From Mycobacterium sp. MS1601 (GTDB lineage Bacteria > Actinomycetota > Actinomycetes > Mycobacteriales > Mycobacteriaceae), in assembly GCF_001984215.1 (NCBI RefSeq), contig NZ_CP019420.1, positions 4,030,001 to 4,094,000 on the forward strand: a DNA stretch of 64,000 nt, written 5' to 3'. The notes beneath the pieces were generated by a model. The model saw only the letters and a list, made by a program, of their open reading frames with translations. It was not told the origin of the DNA and ran no database searches. Position numbers and translations under genes: made by a program. Position 1 is the first letter of the stretch; every line of letters starts with the position of its first letter. Below, one piece after another: positions 35,207-43,701 of the stretch.

Positions 35207-35980
35207 ATGACCGTGCGAATCACTGTCCTCGGCTGCTCTGGCAGTGTGGTGGGTCCTGATTCGCCCGCCTCCGGATATCTGTTGAATGCGCCGGGCACCC
35301 CTCCTGCGGTGATCGACTTCGGCGGCGGAGTGCTGGGTGCGCTGCAGCGGTATGCCGATCCCGGCGAGGTGAGTGTGCTGCTGTCACACCTGCACGCCGA
35401 CCACTGCCTGGATCTGCCCGGCCTCTTCGTGTGGCGGCGCTACCATCCGAACCCGCCCGTCGGCCGCGCCCTGATGTACGGGCCGTCGGACACCTGGTTC
35501 CGGCTCGGTGCGGCATCGTCGCCCGAAGGTACCGAGATCGACGACTTCAGCGACATCTTCGACGTGCATCAGTGGGTCGACGGACAGACGGTGGAGTACG
35601 GCGAGCTGACCGTGCAGCCGCGACTGGTCTCCCACCCCACCGAGTCCTACGGCATGCGCTTCACCGACCCGTCGGGGGCGACGCTGGTGTACAGCGGTGA
35701 CACCGGGATCTGTGACGCCGTGGTGGACCTGGCCCGCGACGCCGACGTGTTCCTCTGCGAAGCGTCATGGACGCACGCACCCGATCGGCCCCATGCAGTG
35801 CACCTGTCCGGGACCGAAGCAGGCCAGATCGCGGCCAAGGCCAACGTCGCCGAACTCCTCCTGACCCACATTCCGCCGTGGACGTCACGCGAGGACGTCA
35901 TCAGCGAGGCCAAGGCAGAGTTCGACGGACCGGTCCGCGCCGTGGTGTGCGGCGAGACGTTCGACGTGCGAGCCGCCTGA
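35207..35980 (+). CDS. Metallo-beta-lactamase-fold cyclic nucleotide phosphodiesterase (Rv1339-like)
   Basis: A 257-aa metal hydrolase with the motif LSHLHADHCLDLPGLF (HxHxDH zinc site), further ligands in VSHPTESYGMRF, YSGDTGICD and LLLTHIPPWTS. It resembles the atypical class II cAMP phosphodiesterase Rv1339 of M. tuberculosis, so it may oppose the adenylate cyclase at 14119; RNase Z-like roles are the alternative. The start ATG 35207 gives MTVRITVLGCSGS; an in-frame ATG at 35162 would add 15 residues (MRRCFLRGVIGHGKL) that also resemble the annotated M. tuberculosis N-terminus, so the start is uncertain. Confidence 0.88.
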   Translation: MTVRITVLGCSGSVVGPDSPASGYLLNAPGTPPAVIDFGGGVLGALQRYADPGEVSVLLSHLHADHCLDLPGLFVWRRYHPNPPVGRALMYGPSDTWFRLGAASSPEGTEIDDFSDIFDVHQWVDGQTVEYGELTVQPRLVSHPTESYGMRFTDPSGATLVYSGDTGICDAVVDLARDADVFLCEASWTHAPDRPHAVHLSGTEAGQIAAKANVAELLLTHIPPWTSREDVISEAKAEFDGPVRAVVCGETFDVRAA

Positions 35981-36002
35981 GTTTTGCGTCCGGGCCCCCC
36001 GA

Positions 36003-36008
36003 TAGGGT
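36003..36008 (+). promoter_or_regulatory. -10 element, leaderless rph
   Basis: TAGGGT six bases before ATG 36015. Confidence 0.5.
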
Positions 36009-36014
36009 GGCCTG

Positions 36015-36794
36015 ATGTCCAGTCGCGAAGACGGCCGCCGTGACGACGAGTTGCGGCCCGTGGTCCTCACCCGTGGATTCACCTCTCACCCCGCAGGCTC
36101 GGTCCTGGTCGAGTTCGGCCAGACCCGGGTCATGTGTACAGCCAGCGTCACCGAAGGGGTGCCCCGTTGGCGCAAGGGTTCCGGCCTCGGCTGGCTCACC
36201 GCCGAGTACGCCATGCTGCCTGCCGCCACTCACACTCGCTCCGATCGTGAGTCGGTCAAGGGCCGCGTGGGCGGGCGCACCCAGGAGATCAGCCGCCTGG
36301 TCGGCCGGTCGTTGCGAGCGTGTATCGACCTGCGTTCCCTCGGTGAGAACACCATCGCCATCGACTGCGACGTCCTGCAGGCCGACGGTGGTACCCGTAC
36401 CGCCGCCATCACCGGTGCGTACGTGGCGTTGGCCGACGCGGTCACCTATCTGGGTGCGGCGGGCAAGCTCTCGGATCCGCGGCCGCTGTCGTGCGCCATC
36501 GCCGCGGTCAGCGTCGGTGTGGTGGACGGACGGGTGCGCGTCGACCTGCCCTACACCGAGGACTCCCGTGCCGAAGTGGACATGAACGTCGTCGCCACCG
36601 ACACCGGCACGCTGGTCGAGGTCCAGGGCACCGGCGAAGGGGCGACGTTCCCGCGGTCCACGTTGGACAAGCTGCTCGACGCGGCCCTGGGCGCGTGCGA
36701 GGAACTGTTCGCCATCCAGTCGAAGGCCCTCGAGCTGCCCTACCCGGGCGAGCTGCCGGAGGGCCCGGCGCAGAAGAAGGCGTTCGGAAGCTGA
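36015..36794 (+). CDS. rph: Ribonuclease PH
   Basis: A 259-aa phosphorolytic 3'-5' exoribonuclease that trims tRNA precursors. Motifs: [56 protein letters not shown] with the hexamer-interface and phosphate-binding Arg residues, and [13 protein letters not shown]. Usual length. Downstream, rdgB begins at the TGA, and the two form the conserved rph-rdgB pair. Confidence 0.96.
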   Translation: MSSREDGRRDDELRPVVLTRGFTSHPAGSVLVEFGQTRVMCTASVTEGVPRWRKGSGLGWLTAEYAMLPAATHTRSDRESVKGRVGGRTQEISRLVGRSLRACIDLRSLGENTIAIDCDVLQADGGTRTAAITGAYVALADAVTYLGAAGKLSDPRPLSCAIAAVSVGVVDGRVRVDLPYTEDSRAEVDMNVVATDTGTLVEVQGTGEGATFPRSTLDKLLDAALGACEELFAIQSKALELPYPGELPEGPAQKKAFGS

Positions 36795-37401
36795 CGCGCG
36801 TACTGGTCGCCAGCCGCAACACCAAGAAGCTGGCTGAGCTGCAGCGGATCCTGGACGGCGCCGGCATCACCGGTGTCGAGCTGGTCTCGCTGGCCGACGT
36901 GCCCGCCTACGACGAGGCGCCCGAAACGGGCGCCACGTTCGAAGAGAACGCGTTGGCCAAAGCTCGCGACGGATTTGTGGCCACTGGATTGCCCTGCGTT
37001 GCAGACGATTCCGGAATCGCCGTCGATGCCTTGAATGGCATGCCGGGCGTGCTTTCGGCGCGCTGGTCCGGCAGGCACGGTGACGACCCCGCCAACACCG
37101 CGTTGCTGCTGGGGCAGCTGGCCGATGTGCCCGACGACCGGCGCGGCGCGGCGTTCGTGTCAGCGTGCGCGCTGGTGTGGTCCGAGGGTGAAACCGTGGT
37201 GCGGGGGAGTGGCCGGGTGTGGTGGCCCGCGCTCCTCGCGGAGACGGCGGATTCGGTTATGACCCGGTGTTCATCCCGGCCGGATCGCAGCGCTCGGCTG
37301 CCGAGCTGACGCCGGCGGAGAAGGACGCGGCCTCGCACCGCGGGCGCGCGCTGGTCCAGTTGCTGCCGGCGCTGAGCCGCGTTGCCGAATCGGCACGATA
37401 G
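36791..37401 (+). pseudogene. rdgB: RdgB/HAM1 non-canonical purine NTP pyrophosphatase, one frameshift
   Basis: Two frames together give a ~203-aa house-cleaning enzyme that hydrolyses dITP and XTP. The first part runs from [20 protein letters not shown] through GATFEENALAKARDGF and DDSGIAVDALNGMPGVLSAR to SEGETVVRG; the second from VARAPRGDGGFGYDPVFIPA to the stop. One more G in the run 37203-37207 restores RGEWPGVVARAPRGDG. There is no ATG, GTG or TTG near the conserved N-terminus; the likely start is CTG 36791, overlapping the rph TGA (CTGA). The break is probably a sequencing error. Confidence 0.88.
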
Positions 37402-37447
37402 CCCGTCCAAGGCGGGAATCCGGCAGTCGCCGCGCTGCTAACGCACC

Positions 37448-37795
37448 TCACAGATCGAAGCGCGCTCTCAGTTCCTTCGTCTGTTTCTGCTCGGCAATGA
37501 TGCCCAGGAACGGGATGGTGCCGGCCAACAGGATGCCGACGGTCTTGCCGAGCGGCCACCGCACCTTGACTGCCAGGTTGGCCGCGAAGATCAGGTAGAT
37601 GAAATAGGCCCAACCGTGCACGATCGCGATCCAGTTCCACCGCTCATCGCCGAAGCCGTACTTCATCACCATCTCGAAGCACAGGGCGATCAGCCACAGG
37701 CCGGTCACCCACGCCATCACCCGATAACCCTTGAGTGCCTTGCGGATCTGCTCGACGGGAGCGGTCACTATCGGCGGGTTGTCGGGCGCGGTCAT
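37448..37795 (-). CDS. DUF3817 membrane protein (Rv1342c-like)
   Basis: A 115-aa protein with about three membrane helices (residues ~25-45, ~58-78, ~82-100) and the DUF3817 core MKYGFGDERWNWIAIVHGWAYF. It is a paralogue of the protein at 18557. The ATG overlaps the stop of the upstream gene as ATGA, so both are translated together. Function unknown. Confidence 0.87.
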   Translation of the reverse strand: MTAPDNPPIVTAPVEQIRKALKGYRVMAWVTGLWLIALCFEMVMKYGFGDERWNWIAIVHGWAYFIYLIFAANLAVKVRWPLGKTVGILLAGTIPFLGIIAEQKQTKELRARFDL

Positions 37796-38169
37796 GCGGT
37801 GGTCCTGTCCTGTTTCTCGGTGTCACTCTTGGCCAACTCGGCCAGGTAGGTGTTGTATTCGCGCAGAGCAGGGTCGGTGATGTCCTGCGCAACCTGGGGG
37901 CGCTCCGGGAGCAGGCCCTCCGGGATCTCGGTCAATTCGGTGCTGGACCGGGCCTCCGGAGGAGCCTCCTCCAGGAGGACGAATTTGCGGTAGGCGTACA
38001 CGCAGAATCCCGCGAAGAAAGGCCACTGCAGTGCGTAGCCCAGGTTCTGGAAGGTGCCCGAGGCCGACTCGTAGCGGGTCCACTGCCACCAGCCCAGCGC
38101 AAGACAACCGCCGGCAGCCACGATAACGAGCGCGATCAGCGCCCATCTCCGACGGCCTGTAGTGGACAT
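37792..38169 (-). CDS. LprD-like membrane/lipoprotein
   Basis: A 125-aa protein matching the position of lprD (Rv1343c). The N-terminus MSTTGRRRWALIALVIVAAG is a basic stretch plus hydrophobic helix that ends in AGGC, a weak lipobox because Ala rather than Leu is at -3, and a second hydrophobic segment ALQWPFFAGFCVYAYRKFVLL follows. A two-helix membrane protein is as likely as a lipoprotein. The C-terminal part is acidic and probably soluble. It forms an ATGA-coupled pair with the DUF3817 gene. Confidence 0.8.
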   Translation of the reverse strand: MSTTGRRRWALIALVIVAAGGCLALGWWQWTRYESASGTFQNLGYALQWPFFAGFCVYAYRKFVLLEEAPPEARSSTELTEIPEGLLPERPQVAQDITDPALREYNTYLAELAKSDTEKQDRTTA

Positions 38170-38206
38170 GCCTAGACGGTACCGCGAACGCCATTGGCAC
38201 AGGTAA

Positions 38207-38938
38207 TCAGCGTTTCGGCCCGATGAAACCGTCGAGGCGGGCGGTGTCGGCTTTGCGGTAGACGGCGATCATGTAGCGGCTGTTCTGGGTCCAGTGGATG
38301 CCGAGCAGGTCCAGCGCCCAGCAGAACAGTCCGCGGATGTCTGCCGAGTGATTGGTGAAGTGATACCTGACGCTGGCCACGCCCCGATCGTTGGCCACGA
38401 CGCGACACCCGTCGCTCTCGATCAGACCGCGGACGAACTGCTCGGGTTCGTGTTCGACGATGGCGACCTGCCAGGGTGCGAGTGTGATCGGGCGAAGGTG
38501 TTTGCGACCTGGACCGTGCTGGGGGAAGAGGCAGGGCCAATGCATCGAGCAGAGATTGACTTCTACACACCGTCCCGGGCGTTTCTGGACTGACGCATGC
38601 TGACCCGGCATTACAGAATCGATTGCGTGCCGGCACCGCTGGACGATTTCTACATACTTTGCATCAAGAAAGATGCGCAGACGCCATACGTTGCGGAGTC
38701 GTGAGATGCAGCCGTCGCCGAGGTACATGCCGAGAAGGTAGGCGTATGGAGCCGCGGGGATAACGGCCACATCGTGATCGCAGATCCCTGAGTCGGGCCA
38801 TCTCGTGCGCGCTGGCGGCTTCCGCCGCCAGTCGCGAACAGTGGGGCGTGGAATGCCTGTGGTTCGCGAGATCGCACAGTCATTCATCCCAACGGCGATG
38901 AGCTTGCGCACCTTTTCGTACTCGTCGTGAGATCGCAC
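38207..38938 (-). CDS. HTH-LAGLIDADG protein (homing-endonuclease-like)
   Basis: A 243-aa protein. Residues ~1-45 form a resolvase/transposase-type helix-turn-helix (NDCAISRTTGIPRPTVRDWR). From ~70 there are two LAGLIDADG-type helices, YAYLLGMYLGDGCIS and QFVRGLIESDGCRVV, each ending in the acidic residue needed for metal-dependent cleavage, linked by the family block HWPCLFPQHGPGRKH; it ends in DGFIGPKR. It is free-standing: no intron or intein host gene is visible. GTG 38938 follows TACAGT (38944-38949, minus strand). It lies 66 bp from tRNA-Leu, divergently. I recall similar proteins in many actinobacteria, so it may be a domesticated endonuclease or regulator rather than a recent invader. 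Confidence 0.75.
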   Translation of the reverse strand: MRSHDEYEKVRKLIAVGMNDCAISRTTGIPRPTVRDWRRKPPARTRWPDSGICDHDVAVIPAAPYAYLLGMYLGDGCISRLRNVWRLRIFLDAKYVEIVQRCRHAIDSVMPGQHASVQKRPGRCVEVNLCSMHWPCLFPQHGPGRKHLRPITLAPWQVAIVEHEPEQFVRGLIESDGCRVVANDRGVASVRYHFTNHSADIRGLFCWALDLLGIHWTQNSRYMIAVYRKADTARLDGFIGPKR

Positions 38939-38988
38939 GCCTCACTGTATGAGCGAGCACTGACAGGATCTTTGGCGTCGCGAGGCGT

Positions 38989-38994
38989 TATAGT
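38989..38994 (+). promoter_or_regulatory. -10 element of tRNA-Leu
   Basis: TATAGT eleven bases upstream of the mature tRNA 5' end. No clear -35 at the right spacing. Confidence 0.5.
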
Positions 38995-39004
38995 GACAGA
39001 GTTT

Positions 39005-39090
39005 GCGGGCGTGGCGGAACGGCAGACGCGCGGTCTTTAGGTGTCCGTGTCCGAAAGGGCGTGGGGGTTCGAATCCCCCCGCCCGCACCA
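39005..39090 (+). tRNA. tRNA-Leu (anticodon TAG)
   Basis: Acceptor arm GCGGGCG (39005-39011) pairs with CGCCCGC (39080-39086), discriminator A, CCA encoded (39088-39090). The T arm is GGGGG-TTCGAAT-CCCCC. A long variable arm (TGTCCGAAAGGGCG) marks a class II tRNA. The anticodon loop is TTTAGGT, anticodon UAG, decoding CUA and other CUN leucine codons. The anticodon stem CGGTC/GTCCG has one U-U mismatch in an otherwise paired stem. Confidence 0.95.
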
Positions 39091-39394
39091 TAGATTGCTT
39101 ACTGCAATCATCACGACCTTGTACAGCCGTGATGAGGTCGTACATGAGCGAAAGAGCCGCCGGACGATTGTCCGGCGGCTCTCTCGGTTCTTGGCCCTAT
39201 CTCTACATCCCTGCAAGGCGGTTGGGTGCCTACGCGATGGCGGTCAAAGAAGAGAACGCCGCAGGCGCACGGGCGGTGACAGCGCCCACGAACGGAGCGG
39301 CGGGCTAGCCGTCAACGTCGCCGAGTGCTGATGTGCTCTGCAGCTCGGCTCGTTCTCCCGGGCTCCTTCGTCGCCGCATCGACGGCCGGGTTGA
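39091..39394. other. Intergenic region after tRNA-Leu
   Basis: No gene. Just after the tRNA are two hairpins that share bases and exclude each other: GATTGC 39093-39098 with GCAATC 39104-39109, and TCATCACG 39108-39115 with CGTGATGA 39128-39135. A strong hairpin follows at 39154-39181. From 39182 to the stop of the GGDEF gene at 39395 I see only ordinary GC-rich intergenic sequence. Confidence 0.6.
39154..39181 (+). terminator. Probable tRNA-Leu terminator hairpin
   Basis: A perfect 12-bp stem GAGCCGCCGGAC / GTCCGGCGGCTC with GATT loop, followed by TCTCGGTTCTT rather than a true U tract; the I-shaped type proposed for mycobacteria. Confidence 0.55.
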
Positions 39395-40474
39395 TCAACT
39401 CACCGGATCCTGGGCGTGGTGGTGAACCTGGTTGCCGCCGTTGCGTTTCGCGACGTACATCGCGGCATCGGCATCGGCGGTGAGCCGCGCGATCAACATC
39501 TGCAGGCCGGCGTCGTCGTTGTTGTCCAACGGTTTACAGGCGGTGCCCACGCTGGCCGTCACCTTGCTGGGCAGCGCGGCGATGCCGTCGCACATCCTCT
39601 GGGCATGCAAGCTGGGTTCGCCGTCACCTGACACATACGCGATCAGGAACTCTTCGCCGCCGCTGCGCGCGACCACCGCGTTGTTGGGAGACAAGGCCCG
39701 GATGGCCTGTGCCACCCGCACCAGCGCCCGGTCGCCCGCGAGATGGCCGTGGGTGTCGTTGAGCACCTTGAACCTGTCCAGGTCGATGAGCATGACGGTC
39801 AGATAGGCGTCGGCCACGTCGCGTGCCACCAGCAGTCCGAGCGTCTTGTGCTCGAACGACCGGCGGTTGAACAGGCCGGTGAGAGGATCGCGGTCCGAGT
39901 GCAGCAGGTCGACGCTGAGCGCATTGACCAGCGCGCGGATGGCCACCGGCAGCGCGATGTTCACCTGGACCACCAGCCACAGGTCCACCGCCGCGAGCGC
40001 AACGTGGTCGTCCATGGCCAACTCGACCGCCATGATGAAACCCACCGCAGCGGCCACCACGAAGTTGTAGAGCACCAGGCGGGTGGAGTGGAAGAACGCG
40101 AAGTACGCACCGCTGGTGGCGAACGCGATGCACCCGATCAGCGATGCGAGCGGGTTCGGGTGGGCCAGGCAAGCCAGGGCAATCGAGGTGTTGGTGACAA
40201 CGCCGAACAGCAGTGACTGGGCGTGGGTGGGCCAGCGCCACGCCCACAGCAATGTGCCCAGCACCCCTCCGCAGGCGGCTACCCACGTCATCGCGACAGG
40301 TATGCCACCCTGGGGACCGTCGGTACTGAGCAGCAGCGCCAACAGACTCAGCGTGAAGGATCCCGAGATGGTGGACATCATGATGCGAGCGGGCATGCTC
40401 AAGCCGCGAGCATGGAGGTACCCGCTGAGCCAGTCGTAGTGGTCGGACTGGCGCCACCGCCGTGGCCACCACAT
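39395..40474 (-). CDS. Membrane diguanylate cyclase (GGDEF)
   Basis: A 359-aa protein with about six transmembrane helices in residues ~30-185 and a C-terminal GGDEF domain: DPLTGLFNRRSFEHKTLG, MLIDLDRFKVLNDTHGHLAGD and the active-site loop ARSGGEEFLIAY. GGEEF is a functional form of the motif, so it should make cyclic di-GMP. No EAL domain and no clear RxxD inhibitory site in front of the loop. I chose ATG 40474; the open frame extends 68 codons upstream, into the symporter gene, without conserved sequence. Mycobacteria have few such enzymes, so this one may be a major c-di-GMP source. Confidence 0.9.
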   Translation of the reverse strand: MWWPRRWRQSDHYDWLSGYLHARGLSMPARIMMSTISGSFTLSLLALLLSTDGPQGGIPVAMTWVAACGGVLGTLLWAWRWPTHAQSLLFGVVTNTSIALACLAHPNPLASLIGCIAFATSGAYFAFFHSTRLVLYNFVVAAAVGFIMAVELAMDDHVALAAVDLWLVVQVNIALPVAIRALVNALSVDLLHSDRDPLTGLFNRRSFEHKTLGLLVARDVADAYLTVMLIDLDRFKVLNDTHGHLAGDRALVRVAQAIRALSPNNAVVARSGGEEFLIAYVSGDGEPSLHAQRMCDGIAALPSKVTASVGTACKPLDNNDDAGLQMLIARLTADADAAMYVAKRNGGNQVHHHAQDPVS

Positions 40475-40626
40475 GATGCCCCCTGAAAACCTGCCCCGGA
40501 CCCCGCTCCGGCGAAGATCCTGCAGCAAAGGATTCGAGGGTACCAAGTCAGGAGGAGTTGCCGGTCCGAACCAGCGAGGCGCCCGGTAATCGCAAACAAG
40601 ATTCGGGCTACATGTGTGACCAGGCG

Positions 40627-42093
40627 CTAGTGGGCCGGTTGTTGCTCGGTGTCCCGTCCCGCGAGTCGGTCTGTCCATGTACTGAGGACGGCAGCATCGG
40701 TGGGCTTGCTGGCGAGGCTGCCGACAACGTAGGTGATGACGCTGGCGGCAAGTCCGTAGTAGATCGGTTCGTTGGCAAGCACGTCACCGACCACCACCAT
40801 GGTGGTCAGCGTGGTGACGGTACCCGCAGCCATCGACCACAGGGCGCCGGTGCCGGTGGCCCGTTTCCACACGAAGCCACCCAGGATGGCGACCAGCAAT
40901 CCGCCGACCAGGATGTCGTAGGCGATGGTCAGCGCTGCCACCACGTCGTTGAGCAGTGCGGCGATGATGATGACGAGGACGCCCAGGACGACGACATACA
41001 TGCGGTCCGAGTGCACGTCGCGTTCGGCGTCGGGAACCTCTTGCCCTGGGCGGCCGATCAGGCGCAGCAGCAGCGGCTTGACGTCGGTGCGGGCGACGGT
41101 GGCGGTGGCGATCAGTGCGCCGGAGGCGGTGGACATCATGGCGGCGACGGCTGCGGCCAGCACCAGACCGCTGATTCCGACCGGCAGGATGGTCTCGGCG
41201 ATCTGCGCGTAGACGTCGTCGCTGACCTCGATGTCGGTGAGGAACGTCGAGGCGGCAGCGCCGATCAGCGCCCCGGCCACGCCGTAGAGCAGGCAGTAGA
41301 CGGCCGCGGCGGTGCCGCCCCATTTCGCGACTGTGGGGGTGCGGGCGGTGAACACCCGCTGCCAGATGTCCTGGCCGATCAACATGCCGAAGCTGTAGAC
41401 CACGAAGAACGTGATGATGGTCTGGGTGCCGATGGCGCCGAAGTCGAAGATCGAGTCACCGGCCCGCTCCCGGATGCCGTCGAGGCCGCCGGCCTCGTTC
41501 CAGGTGAACGGCAGCAACAGGCAGAAAATGCCAATGGTCTTGAGGATGAACTGCACCATGTCGGTCAGGGTGATCGACCACATGCCGCCGATAGCGGAGT
41601 ACAGCATCACCACGGCGCCACCGATGATCACCGACACCGTCCGGGTGGTGCCGAACAGCACGTTGAAGACGGTGGCGTAGGCGATGGTCGAGGTGACCGA
41701 GAGCATCAGGGTGTACGCCACCATCACCAGACCCGAGGCCGCCGTCGCGTCCACCCCGTAACGCAGCTGGAGCATCTGGGCCACGGTGTAGACCTTGAGG
41801 CGCTGGATGGGACCGGCGAAGAACAGGCTCAGCAGCAGCAGTCCCACTGCGATGGCGACCACCAGCCACATTCCGGAGATGCCGTACTCGTAACCCAGCC
41901 CCACGCCGCCGACGGTGGACGCCCCGCCCAGGACGACGGCAGCCATGGTGCCGGTGTACAGCGCGGGCCCGAGCCGGCGACCGGCGACCAGGAAGTCCGC
42001 GGAATCCTTGGTCCGCGTCTTACCCCAGAAGCCGAACGCCAGCATGGCGATCAGGTAGACGACGATGATGGCGATGTCGATGGGCTTTCCCAT
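40627..42093 (-). CDS. Sodium:solute symporter (SSS family)
   Basis: A 488-aa transporter with about 13 membrane helices. Family features: DFLVAGRRLGPALYTGTMAA near the N-terminus, GGASTVGGVGLGYEYG (sodium site on helix 1-2), QRLKVYTVAQMLQLRYG and AAAVAAMMSTASGALIATAT (the second SSS signature). The substrate cannot be read from sequence; the operon with a ureohydrolase and a ThDP decarboxylase suggests an amino or guanidino acid. Last gene of the operon 46195-40627, 12 bases behind its neighbour. Confidence 0.9.
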   Translation of the reverse strand: MGKPIDIAIIVVYLIAMLAFGFWGKTRTKDSADFLVAGRRLGPALYTGTMAAVVLGGASTVGGVGLGYEYGISGMWLVVAIAVGLLLLSLFFAGPIQRLKVYTVAQMLQLRYGVDATAASGLVMVAYTLMLSVTSTIAYATVFNVLFGTTRTVSVIIGGAVVMLYSAIGGMWSITLTDMVQFILKTIGIFCLLLPFTWNEAGGLDGIRERAGDSIFDFGAIGTQTIITFFVVYSFGMLIGQDIWQRVFTARTPTVAKWGGTAAAVYCLLYGVAGALIGAAASTFLTDIEVSDDVYAQIAETILPVGISGLVLAAAVAAMMSTASGALIATATVARTDVKPLLLRLIGRPGQEVPDAERDVHSDRMYVVVLGVLVIIIAALLNDVVAALTIAYDILVGGLLVAILGGFVWKRATGTGALWSMAAGTVTTLTTMVVVGDVLANEPIYYGLAASVITYVVGSLASKPTDAAVLSTWTDRLAGRDTEQQPAH

Positions 42094-42105
42094 GGTGTCC
42101 TCGAA

Positions 42106-43701
42106 TCAGGTGGTGGCGAACATTCGCAGCAGCGCAGGCAGCACCACCACGGCGGGTCCGGGTCGGGTGAAGGTGTCGGCCACCACCTGGCCCACGGTCT
42201 CCGGGGTGGCGTGCACGGCCGGCACCCCGAAACTCTCTGCGAGAGCGACAAAATCGGGCCGCGCCAGCTCGGTGGCGGTGGCCTGTCCGAAGGCGTCGGT
42301 CATGTACTCGCGCAGGATGCCGTACCCGCCGTCATCGACGATCAGCCAGGTGACGTCAGCGTCGTGCTGGCGGGCGGTGGCCAGCTCGGCGATGGAGTAC
42401 ATCGCGCCGCCGTCACCGGACACTGCGAGAGTTCTTGTACCGGAACCGATTGCGGCTCCCAATGCAGCGGGATAAGCGAAGCCGAGTCCACCGGCGCCCT
42501 GCGCGGAGTGGAAACCGCCGTCGCGTGGATCCCAGGCCGACCAGGCCCAGTACCCGGCGATGGTCATGTCCCAGAAGGTGTGGGTCGTCGACGGAACTGC
42601 GGCGCGGAGGTCGCGCATGAGTTGCAGCTCCAGGTCGAGCGACTGCTCGGACAACCTCTGCTGCACAGCCTTTCGTAGACCGGCGGCAATGGTGGCACCA
42701 TCGCGGGTACCCGGCGACACGGCCTTGGCCAGTGCCTGGAGCGCGGCGGCGGCATCGGCGTGGATGCCCAGCCCTTCATGGTTGGATTCCAGAACACGGG
42801 CCTGCGCGTCGATCTGGATGATCGCGCCCCGCGGGGTGAAGGTGAAGTAGTTACTGGTGACCTCACCGAAGGAGGTGCCCACGGCCAGCAGCACGTCGGC
42901 GGCCTCCAGCAGGTCGGTGGTGTGGCGGTCCTCGATCCAGGACGCCGCCGACAGCGGGTGGTCGAACGCGATGGCACCCTTGCCGCCGACTGTCGACACC
43001 ACTGGGGCATCGAGGGTTTCGGCGAGCGCGACAAGTGCCTCCGCAGCTCCGGGAGAACGCCGCACACCGCCACCGGCCAGGATGACCGGGCGCTCTGCGG
43101 CGCTGAGCATTCCGGCGGCCTCGTCGATCAGCTCGGCGCGGGGACGGCGTTGTGTCATCTGGGTCACCACCGAAGTCACCGGTGGCACGTGGGTGGCCTC
43201 CAAGAGCACGTCCTGTGGGATCTCCACCCAGGTTGGCCCGGCCGGTGCAGCCTGGGCCAACGACCAGGCGTCGGCCAGCAGACTGGGGATCTCCGCTGCC
43301 TGCCGGGCGACGGCGGTGCTCTTGGTGACGTTGACGGCGCTGCGCTGCTGGTCGTCGAGCTGGTGCAGCATTCCCTTGCGCAGACCCAGCCCCGAGCGGG
43401 GCACCTGGCTGGTGATCACCAGCAGGGGCACACCCGTGGCGTATGCCTCCTGTAGTGCGCCCAACGCGGTCAATGCACCGGGGCCGGTGGACAAGAAGAG
43501 CACGCCCACCTCGCCGGTGACGCGGGTGTAGCCGTCGGCCTCGAATGCCGAGTTGTTCTCCACCCGTGAGCTGACGAACCGCAGGTCGCTGCGCCGGATC
43601 GCGTCGAACAATCCCAGCGCGTGCTGGCCGGGAATGCCGAACACATGCGAAACGCCCAGTGCCGCCAGCGTTTCGACCACGACATCGCCGCCGTTACGCA
43701 C
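42106..43701 (-). CDS. Thiamine-diphosphate-dependent enzyme, AruI-like 2-oxo acid decarboxylase
   Basis: A 531-aa protein of the acetolactate synthase/benzoylformate decarboxylase superfamily. The catalytic Glu that activates ThDP is in [16 protein letters not shown]; the central domain has [20 protein letters not shown]; the ThDP-Mg motif is [20 protein letters not shown]. Next to a ureohydrolase, the best fit is 5-guanidino-2-oxopentanoate (2-ketoarginine) decarboxylase, the AruI step of the arginine transaminase pathway; a different 2-oxo acid is possible. GTG 43701 overlaps the end of the ureohydrolase gene by eight bases and gives the conserved N-terminus [20 protein letters not shown]. 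Confidence 0.85.
   Translation of the reverse strand: MRNGGDVVVETLAALGVSHVFGIPGQHALGLFDAIRRSDLRFVSSRVENNSAFEADGYTRVTGEVGVLFLSTGPGALTALGALQEAYATGVPLLVITSQVPRSGLGLRKGMLHQLDDQQRSAVNVTKSTAVARQAAEIPSLLADAWSLAQAAPAGPTWVEIPQDVLLEATHVPPVTSVVTQMTQRRPRAELIDEAAGMLSAAERPVILAGGGVRRSPGAAEALVALAETLDAPVVSTVGGKGAIAFDHPLSAASWIEDRHTTDLLEAADVLLAVGTSFGEVTSNYFTFTPRGAIIQIDAQARVLESNHEGLGIHADAAAALQALAKAVSPGTRDGATIAAGLRKAVQQRLSEQSLDLELQLMRDLRAAVPSTTHTFWDMTIAGYWAWSAWDPRDGGFHSAQGAGGLGFAYPAALGAAIGSGTRTLAVSGDGGAMYSIAELATARQHDADVTWLIVDDGGYGILREYMTDAFGQATATELARPDFVALAESFGVPAVHATPETVGQVVADTFTRPGPAVVVLPALLRMFATT

Noticed and set aside
40558..42678. 706-aa open frame antisense to the symporter and ThDP enzyme genes
   Set aside because: Low-complexity Asp/Gly/His/Gln composition typical of antisense frames; the minus-strand genes are clearly real.
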